This document shows, piece after piece, positions 58,801 through 64,000 of a DNA stretch of 64,000 bases. Position 1 is the stretch's first letter, and the number at the start of each line of letters is the position of its first letter. Below the pieces are notes generated by a model. That model ran no database searches. It saw only the letters and a program-made list of their open reading frames with translations, and was not told the origin of the DNA. The translations under genes and the position numbers were made by a program. The stretch is from Longimicrobiales bacterium (GTDB lineage: Bacteria > Gemmatimonadota > Gemmatimonadetes > Longimicrobiales > Gaopeijiaceae): assembly GCA_951813395.1 (NCBI GenBank), contig OX638356.1, positions 1,281,340-1,345,339 of the forward strand, in the 5' to 3' direction.

Positions 58801-58838
58801 GGAACGAGAGAGAAAACGAACTCGCGCAGGCGTTTCAT
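55806..58838 (-). CDS. SusC/RagA-type TonB-dependent receptor
   Basis: A 1010-residue outer-membrane receptor: signal peptide (to about residue 23), a carboxypeptidase-like beta domain (about 24-110, [24 protein letters not shown]), the plug ([63 protein letters not shown]) and a 22-strand barrel ending MLRVNLGY. With the SusD partner 36 bases downstream it imports an oligomeric nutrient using TonB energy. AAGGAG precedes the ATG. Confidence 0.93.
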   Translation of the reverse strand: [1010 protein letters not shown]

Positions 58839-59208
58839 AGCCTACTCCTTGCGGGGAGGAAGCGGCGCCCGGCTTATTCGTGTGGAAAGTCGGACGCCGA
58901 GTGACCCATCCACCCATCCGATCCACAACTGGTCAACGTACGGTGGGGCGGGGGTGATCGCCACCAGTGGAGCCAAGGGCCCGGATCGGGGGACCGTCGT
59001 CGCCAGGAGAGAGGGTGGGCGGCGACAAGTATGACGGCCCCCAAACGATCACGGGCCCTTCTTTTGTTGACTCCCTGTATTCGGCTCGCGGCTGTCCCGG
59101 ACGGCTGGCGAGACCCTTGCTGCGGCGCCTGTCGTAGCGATGGGCCCGGGATGGCGCGGCGTCCAGGGTCGAAGTCCCCGCAATAACCCCCAGCCTCGCT
59201 CGTCCACT
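58839..59208. other. 370-base intergenic region
   Basis: Lies between the susC start and the vapC stop (both - strand). It contains the susC ribosome-binding site AAGGAG (about 58846-58851 on the - strand) and a TTGACC near 58935 that could be a -35 box for susC. I see no credible gene, RNA or repeat in the rest. Confidence 0.5.
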
Positions 59209-59589
59209 TCAGCCCTTGAAGTTGAGCGCCGCGGCCACCCGGGCCTGGTTGTCGTTGAGTGTGATGAACGAGATCGCCCCGGGATCGGGCGCCGCGTAGA
59301 GAGCGGTCGCCACATGCCAGAGGTCGGCGCCGCGCAGGTATCCGGCGCCCAGCGCCGTCTTGATCTCGTCCGAAAGGGGACGGTTGATCAGAATCCAGCC
59401 GATCCCGTCGAGCAGGTCCGCGGGCACCTGGCATCCTTCGTGCGAACATGCTGCGCGCAACTCGGCCTCGAGCAGATTCGACGAGATCACGCGCGAGAAT
59501 CCGTTGAGCCGGTCCGCGAGGGCATCCGCGCCGTCCTCTCCGAACGCGATGGCGACCATGACGGAGGTGTCCACGTAGGCGACGCTCAT
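59209..59589 (-). CDS. VapC-type PIN-domain toxin
   Basis: A 126-residue PIN RNase toxin with a complete acidic set: Asp7 (YVDTSVMVA), Glu43 (LEAELRAA), Asp89 (RGADLWHVATAL) and Asp113 (LNDN). It cleaves RNA when free of antitoxin. It overlaps the antitoxin gene by 4 bases. Confidence 0.88.
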   Translation of the reverse strand: MSVAYVDTSVMVAIAFGEDGADALADRLNGFSRVISSNLLEAELRAACSHEGCQVPADLLDGIGWILINRPLSDEIKTALGAGYLRGADLWHVATALYAAPDPGAISFITLNDNQARVAAALNFKG

Positions 59590-59861
59590 TCGCCGCGCTC
59601 CGCGAAGAAGCGATCGAGCGCTCCCGGCCTCGCAGCGCCCACCCGGATCGGCAGGCTCGGATGCTTCGCTGGCACAAGAATCCCCCGTTTCTCAAGCTCG
59701 GCGAAGTGCTCCTCGACGCTCATGGCCCCGCGTTCGAATGGACGGATTTCCGCTACCGGATCGCCTCGGTAGGTGACGGTCACCGTTCCCCCCTCCCGCA
59801 CCAGCCGCATCACTTCGGAGAACCTCGCTTTTGCTTCGTAGGTTGAAAACACAGCGTTCAT
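59586..59861 (-). CDS. Phd/YefM-type antitoxin
   Basis: A 91-residue antitoxin: MNAVFSTYEAKARFSEVMRLVREGGTVTVTYRGDPVAEIRP, the Phd fold that binds operator DNA, followed by a toxin-wrapping tail ending FFAERGE. It is first in the pair, as expected. The AT-rich stretch upstream (59870-59895) may hold its promoter. Confidence 0.85.
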   Translation of the reverse strand: MNAVFSTYEAKARFSEVMRLVREGGTVTVTYRGDPVAEIRPFERGAMSVEEHFAELEKRGILVPAKHPSLPIRVGAARPGALDRFFAERGE

Positions 59862-59948
59862 GTTCGATCCAATCTAACCAGTCAGACTAGTTTGTCAATT
59901 TCCCGGCCCACGCGCAACCGCCGCTCTCTACTGCATTGCCGGAACATA

Positions 59949-60782
59949 CTACCGGCGGATTCCCTCAAGCTGTATCCCGCGTACGAAATACCGCTGCGTG
60001 AACAGAAAGAGCAGCGCAATCGGCAGCACCGCCACCACGCCCGCCGCCATCTGATAGGGCCAGTTGATCTCGTAGGTCGAATGGAATGCGGCGATCCCCA
60101 CCTCGACGACGCGCATCTCCATGGACCGCGTCGCCAGCATCGGCCACAGCAGGTTTTTCCACGCGTCGATGAAAGCGAAGAGCGCCAGAGTGGCCACGGC
60201 GGGCTTCGCCAGTGGCAGCGCAACGCTGAGGAACACCCGAAACGGACCGGCCCCGTCCACCCTGGCGGCGTCTTCCAGCTCACGGGGCAGCGTCCGGAAG
60301 TACTGGCGCATCAGGAAGATGCCCCACACGGAGACGAGCTCGGTGGAGATCAGGCCCTGGTAGGTGTCGATCCAGCCGAGGGCGTCGATCAGAAGGAAGC
60401 GGGGGATGAGGACGATGACGACGGGCACCATCATGGTGGCCAGGAAGAGCATGAAGACCTTTTGCCGTCCGGGAAAGTCGATGCGGGCGAAGGCGTATCC
60501 GGCGGTGGTGGCGGTCACGATCTGCCCGGCCACGACGGCCACGGCGAAGATCAGCGAGTTAAGGAAGTAGCGGCCGAACGGCTGGGCGGTCAGCGCTTCG
60601 GGGTAGTTCGACCAGAGCGGCGCCGCGGGCAGGACGCCCCGGCTCGAGAACACCTCGAGCTGTCCCATCAGCGAGGTGGCGGCCATCCACAGGAACGGGG
60701 CCGCCATGACCAGACAGGTGCCCGGGAGGACTGCGGCGCGAAGTGCCGGCAGGGTGCGCACGGCCCGCGTCCCGCTACGCAC
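59949..60782 (-). CDS. Sugar ABC transporter permease (MalG-like)
   Basis: A 277-residue inner-membrane permease with six hydrophobic segments and the EAA loop EDAARVDGAGPFRVFLSVALPLAKPA that contacts the ATPase. It belongs to the carbohydrate uptake (CUT1) permeases. It overlaps the other permease gene by 8 bases and is the last gene of the importer. Confidence 0.9.
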   Translation of the reverse strand: MRSGTRAVRTLPALRAAVLPGTCLVMAAPFLWMAATSLMGQLEVFSSRGVLPAAPLWSNYPEALTAQPFGRYFLNSLIFAVAVVAGQIVTATTAGYAFARIDFPGRQKVFMLFLATMMVPVVIVLIPRFLLIDALGWIDTYQGLISTELVSVWGIFLMRQYFRTLPRELEDAARVDGAGPFRVFLSVALPLAKPAVATLALFAFIDAWKNLLWPMLATRSMEMRVVEVGIAAFHSTYEINWPYQMAAGVVAVLPIALLFLFTQRYFVRGIQLEGIRR

Positions 60783-62562
60783 GGACGGTCCTCCTCTCGA
60801 GCAGCCGGAAGTGCAGCCACGTCGCGGCGAACACCACCGCGAAGAGGATCCAGCTCATCGCGGCGGCGTTGCCGAAGCGGAGGAACTCCCAGGCCTCGCG
60901 GTAGATGTGGTACACGGCTACGTCCGTGGCGCCCAGCGGCCCGCCCTCTGTCATGACGTAGACGAGCCCGAAGACCTGGAATGAACCGATCACCGAGGTG
61001 ACCAGCACGAAGAACAGCGTGTGGCGAAGTCCGGGCAGCGTGATGTGGCGGAAGCGCTGCACCGCGCCGGCTCCGTCCACACGCGCGGCGTCGTACCAGT
61101 CCCGCGGGATGGCCGCCAGCCCCGCCTGGAAGACGACCATCTGGTAGCCGACCACCATCCAGACGCTGATCCCCATCAGGGTGACGAGCGCGATCCCGGG
61201 CGAGGTGAGCCACGCCACCGCGCCGAGCCCGACGGATTCGAGCAGCCGGTTGACGGGGCCGTACCCGTCGTTCAACAGCCACTTCCAGACCACCGCGATC
61301 GCGACCACGCTGGTGATGCCGGGGAGGAACAGGGCGAGGCGGGCCAGGCGTACCGCGCGCCGCGACCCCCGGGTGAGCAGGGCGAGCGCCAGAGCGACGG
61401 CCATCGCCAGGGGGACGTGCAAGGTGAAGATCGCGGTGTTGCGGAGTGCCGCCCACCAATCGGTATCTAATATAATATTACGGTACTTGTCAAGGCCCAC
61501 GAAAGGGTGCACGGGGTCGACAAGATGCCACTCGTGCAGGGAGATCCACAGCGAGAAGAGGAGGGGGCCGAAGGTGAAGACGGCGAGGAGGAGGGCGGCC
61601 GGGGCGAGAAACGCCCACGCCGTGACCGTGCGGCGCAGCAGGGGTGGGCGCGTCGAGAGCGGGAGCAGGCAGAGGATCAATGCGGTGAGCAGGGTCGCGG
61701 CGGTGGCGGTGGCCGCGAGCGGGACGGTCGGTGCGTGTGTTTCCTCGTAGCCGAGCAGGGCGAGGTGGAGGGCGGGGGAGGGGGTGGTGGCGGCCGGTGT
61801 GGGGGGGATGACGAGGCCGGTGTGATAGGTCGCACCGCTGGCCTCGACCGTGAACGGGGAGGCCGTGGGGGGGTTGGGGACGGTGGCGAGCGCCCGGGCG
61901 ACTCCCCGGGGCATCGTCCAGATCTGATCGGGGCGGGTCAGCGCGGCGGAGGTGGCCCAGGGCAGGCCCGCGACGCGGACGGCCCGCTCGGGATCCGCGC
62001 CGATGGCGAGGGCCGCCTCGACGGCGCGGAGCGCGTGGGTGGCGTGGCCGTCGCTGAGGGCTTCCAGTTCGCTGTCGGCCCATCGGTGCGTGGTCACGGC
62101 GGTCGCGCCCAGGAGGCCTGTTGCCGTGAGCGCGACAATGGCGGGGTAGCGGGGGGCGGGTGGGGTTCTTCGCCGCGCCACGGCCCAGGCGGACATGAGC
62201 AGCGATCCGAGCAGCGCGAGGGCGGTGGGGGCGGGGGGGAGGGGGGTCATGCGGGGTTGCGGCGGGACGGTGATCCGGACGGCGGGCTGGAGCGAGCCGG
62301 TGCGGTAGGCATGCGTGCCCGAACCGGAGCGGGTCTCGCCCTCCGGCACGGCCTCGATCGCCACACGGTCGTCCAGGAAGGCCCGAGCGGCCTCGTCCAC
62401 GCCGCCGGCCAGCTCCCACAATTCGGCGGCCATGCGGGCAACGTCTCTGGCCGCGGCCGCCTGCGCGTCGCTCAACCCTCTGACCGCCACCGCAATTGTC
62501 AGCGCCGTCCCGGCCGTGAACGCCACGGCGGCGAGTACGGGAAGGGCGGCCCGCCCCCTCAT
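60775..62562 (-). CDS. Sugar ABC transporter permease (MalF-like) with N-terminal extension
   Basis: A 595-residue permease. The MalF-type domain is residues 310-595, with WKWLLNDGYGPVNRLLESVGL and the EAA loop YDAARVDGAGAVQRFRHITLPGLRHT. The first 305 residues are unusual: hydrophobic segments at about 7-29, 110-129, 139-157 and 280-301, with two periplasmic stretches between them (about 30-105 and 158-278) that look like related halves. This resembles a double sensor unit fused to a permease. ATG 62562 overlaps the binding-protein stop (ATGA). Confidence 0.85.
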   Translation of the reverse strand: MRGRAALPVLAAVAFTAGTALTIAVAVRGLSDAQAAAARDVARMAAELWELAGGVDEAARAFLDDRVAIEAVPEGETRSGSGTHAYRTGSLQPAVRITVPPQPRMTPLPPAPTALALLGSLLMSAWAVARRRTPPAPRYPAIVALTATGLLGATAVTTHRWADSELEALSDGHATHALRAVEAALAIGADPERAVRVAGLPWATSAALTRPDQIWTMPRGVARALATVPNPPTASPFTVEASGATYHTGLVIPPTPAATTPSPALHLALLGYEETHAPTVPLAATATAATLLTALILCLLPLSTRPPLLRRTVTAWAFLAPAALLLAVFTFGPLLFSLWISLHEWHLVDPVHPFVGLDKYRNIILDTDWWAALRNTAIFTLHVPLAMAVALALALLTRGSRRAVRLARLALFLPGITSVVAIAVVWKWLLNDGYGPVNRLLESVGLGAVAWLTSPGIALVTLMGISVWMVVGYQMVVFQAGLAAIPRDWYDAARVDGAGAVQRFRHITLPGLRHTLFFVLVTSVIGSFQVFGLVYVMTEGGPLGATDVAVYHIYREAWEFLRFGNAAAMSWILFAVVFAATWLHFRLLERRTVRA

Positions 62563-63860
62563 CGCCTCAGAACCTCGTCGACCCTGCGCGCAACGTCCGC
62601 CGCGCTCGAGGCGAGATCCTCGCCACCGAGAAGCCGCCGGTCCATGATCTCCACCGCCAGCGCCTCGACGCGGGAGAAATCCCGGACATGGGCGCCCCAG
62701 GTCACCCGGGCACCCTCCACCAGCGAGATGAACGCGGCCTCCACCCCCGTGGTGTCCCTTGCGGCGACCTCCGCCGCCACGTCGGCGCGCGACGGGATGG
62801 CCAGCCCGGACCGCGCGCGGATCCGCTGCGCTTCCGGCGATGCGAGGAATCCGGCCAGGTCGATCGCCTGACGCAGGTTGGCCGCGTTCGGGGGCACGGC
62901 CCACCCGGAAGCGTAGAGGACGCTCGTCGCGCCGCTCTGGGAGGGATGGTGGGGAATCCGGACGATCGCCAGGTCGAGCTCCCCCGTCTCCACCAGGTCC
63001 CGGAAGACGGGGAGTGTCCAGTGACCGGACAGCAGGAACGCCTGCCCGCCCGAAGCGAAACGGGCTTCGCGGGCCGGGTCCCCCTGCTGGACGAATTGGG
63101 CGCCGGGTGTCAGGCCGTCCTCTGCGAGTCCCGTCAGGAACGCGTATGCCTCCAGTGCGGCGGGGCCGTCCATGAACCCCGAGGCCGCGTCGCCCCCGGG
63201 AGACAGGATGTCGCCGCCGGCAGACCACACGAATGGCACCCACTGGTAGAGGTTGCGCGGAAAGTCGAAGCCGTAGACATCCGGTCTGCCGTCGCCGTCG
63301 TGGTCGACCGTGGTGGAGCGCGCCGCGCGGCGGAAGTCATCCCACGTCCACTGCGCGCTTGCGGGCGTGTCGATGCCGGCGCTGGACAGCACGTCGAGGT
63401 TGACGTATAGCACCATCGGCGTGAAGTCCTTCGGCAACGCGAAGAGTGAGCTGCCGCGCCGGAACGCGTCCAGCACCTGCGGGAAGACGCTGTCGGCCCG
63501 AAACCCGAGCGCTTCCCGGTAGGGCTGGAAGTCGACCGCCAGCCCGCGGTCCACGAAGGTGGGGATGTCGGGCGAGTCGAGCAGGTAGACATCGGGAGGG
63601 CGACCGGCGGCGATCGAGGTGAGCAGTCGCTCCTCGTAGCCGTTCGGCGCCGATTCGAGGACGACCCGCGTACCGGGACGGAGAGTTTCGTACCGGTCGG
63701 CGACCCGCTGCTCGATCTCGAGCTCGGTGCCCCCCGCCCAGAGCGCGACCCGCAGGGTGATGGCAGCCGGCGGGGAGGGCGAGCATGCCGCCGTCGCGAG
63801 GAGGAGCGTTGCGGCCAGGGTACGGAATCCAGTCCGAAGGGTCAACATATAATATAGCAT
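62559..63860 (-). CDS. Sugar ABC transporter binding lipoprotein
   Basis: A 433-residue extracellular solute-binding protein of the maltose/glycerol-phosphate type: lipobox LLLATAAC, then GTELEIEQRVADRYETLRPGTRVVLESAPNGYEERLL and FALPKDFTPMVLYVNLDVLSSAGIDTP, standard for the family. The ATG 63860 overlaps the malK-like stop (TAATG); ATG 63848 is an alternative that starts nearer the signal peptide. Ligand unknown. Confidence 0.9.
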   Translation of the reverse strand: MLYYMLTLRTGFRTLAATLLLATAACSPSPPAAITLRVALWAGGTELEIEQRVADRYETLRPGTRVVLESAPNGYEERLLTSIAAGRPPDVYLLDSPDIPTFVDRGLAVDFQPYREALGFRADSVFPQVLDAFRRGSSLFALPKDFTPMVLYVNLDVLSSAGIDTPASAQWTWDDFRRAARSTTVDHDGDGRPDVYGFDFPRNLYQWVPFVWSAGGDILSPGGDAASGFMDGPAALEAYAFLTGLAEDGLTPGAQFVQQGDPAREARFASGGQAFLLSGHWTLPVFRDLVETGELDLAIVRIPHHPSQSGATSVLYASGWAVPPNAANLRQAIDLAGFLASPEAQRIRARSGLAIPSRADVAAEVAARDTTGVEAAFISLVEGARVTWGAHVRDFSRVEALAVEIMDRRLLGGEDLASSAADVARRVDEVLRR

Positions 63861-63865
63861 TATAT
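63847..63865. repeat. AT-rich palindrome at malK/binding-protein junction
   Basis: ATATAAT-ATAGC-ATTATAT (7-base arms, 5-base spacer) spans the stop of the malK-like gene and the start of the binding-protein gene. On the - strand it contains TATAAT, 10 bases before ATG 63848. It could be a promoter/operator giving extra binding-protein expression. Confidence 0.4.
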
Positions 63866-64000
63866 ATCACGCAATATCTGGATGGGACGCGGCGCGGACC
63901 CCACACGGCCACCATCCGGGCCGAAGAGATGCGATCTCTCCCAGGCGACCGAGACGTGTACGCGATCACCGGGGTTAGCGCCCAACGACGGCTGCGCCCG
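63860..64000 (-). CDS. ABC transporter ATP-binding subunit, C-terminal end (partial)
   Basis: The last 46 codons before the TAA at 63862-63860. The sequence contains GANPGDRVHVSVAWERSHLFGPDGGR, the typical end of the TOBE domain in MalK/UgpC-type ATPases. It precedes the binding protein and permeases in one operon. The nucleotide-binding domain lies beyond the window end. Confidence 0.75.
   Translation of the reverse strand, partial: RAQPSLGANPGDRVHVSVAWERSHLFGPDGGRVGSAPRPIQILRDI

Noticed and set aside
58874-59208. Possible coding sequence in the gap upstream of susC
   Set aside because: Open frames here have no family motifs, no plausible ribosome-binding sites and shadow-like composition.

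Overview
The window is GC-rich bacterial chromosome. The gene content suggests a Gemmatimonadota-like organism: a LysW-dependent amino-acid pathway, a SusC/SusD pair, 6-bladed beta-propeller lipoproteins, a long NagB/PIG-L fusion and BamD next to TPR lipoproteins. The phylum is an inference from gene content, not a measurement.

Region 1 (1-14.2 kb) is the merged S10-spc-alpha ribosomal block on the + strand: the end of rplC, then rplD-rplW-rplB-rpsS-rplV-rpsC-rplP-rpmC-rpsQ-rplN-rplX-rplE-rpsH-rplF-rplR-rpsE-rpmD-rplO-secY-adk-map-rpmJ-rpsM-rpsK-rpsD-rpoA-rplQ. Two usual members are missing from their places: rpsN/rpsZ between rplE and rpsH, and infA between map and rpmJ.

Region 2 (14.2-31.6 kb) continues on the + strand with hardly a gap: a membrane-anchored unknown; two nucleotide-sugar dehydrogenases and a UDP-glucuronate decarboxylase-like enzyme (UDP-sugar supply for envelope polymers); a TPR lipoprotein, bamD, nadD, secA, radC and a NagB/PIG-L fusion; then a lysW-lysX-argC/lysY-GATase-lysZ-lysJ cluster that makes lysine or ornithine/arginine on the LysW carrier protein.

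Region 3 (31.7-45.8 kb) is mixed: a lipoprotein with a hexapeptide repeat, two (alpha/alpha)6 glycosidases, a striking GPP34 (GOLPH3-like)-cytochrome P450 fusion, an RND efflux pump without partner genes, a hicBA toxin-antitoxin module and two tandem beta-propeller lipoproteins.

Region 4 (45.8-53.2 kb) is accessory: an RHH/PIN toxin-antitoxin pair, two DUF4143-type ATPases flanking a Rieske oxygenase/FAD oxidoreductase pair, a Vgb-like secreted propeller and a PIN-domain remnant. It has AT-rich palindromes at promoters and signs of leaderless starts.

Region 5 (53.2-64 kb) holds a secreted acetamidase/formamidase-like protein, a SusC/SusD outer-membrane uptake pair, a Phd/VapC-type toxin-antitoxin pair and a sugar ABC importer on the - strand (malK-like end, binding protein, MalF-like permease with an unusual 300-residue membrane/periplasmic extension, MalG-like permease). 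No tRNA, rRNA, CRISPR array or insertion sequence was recognised.
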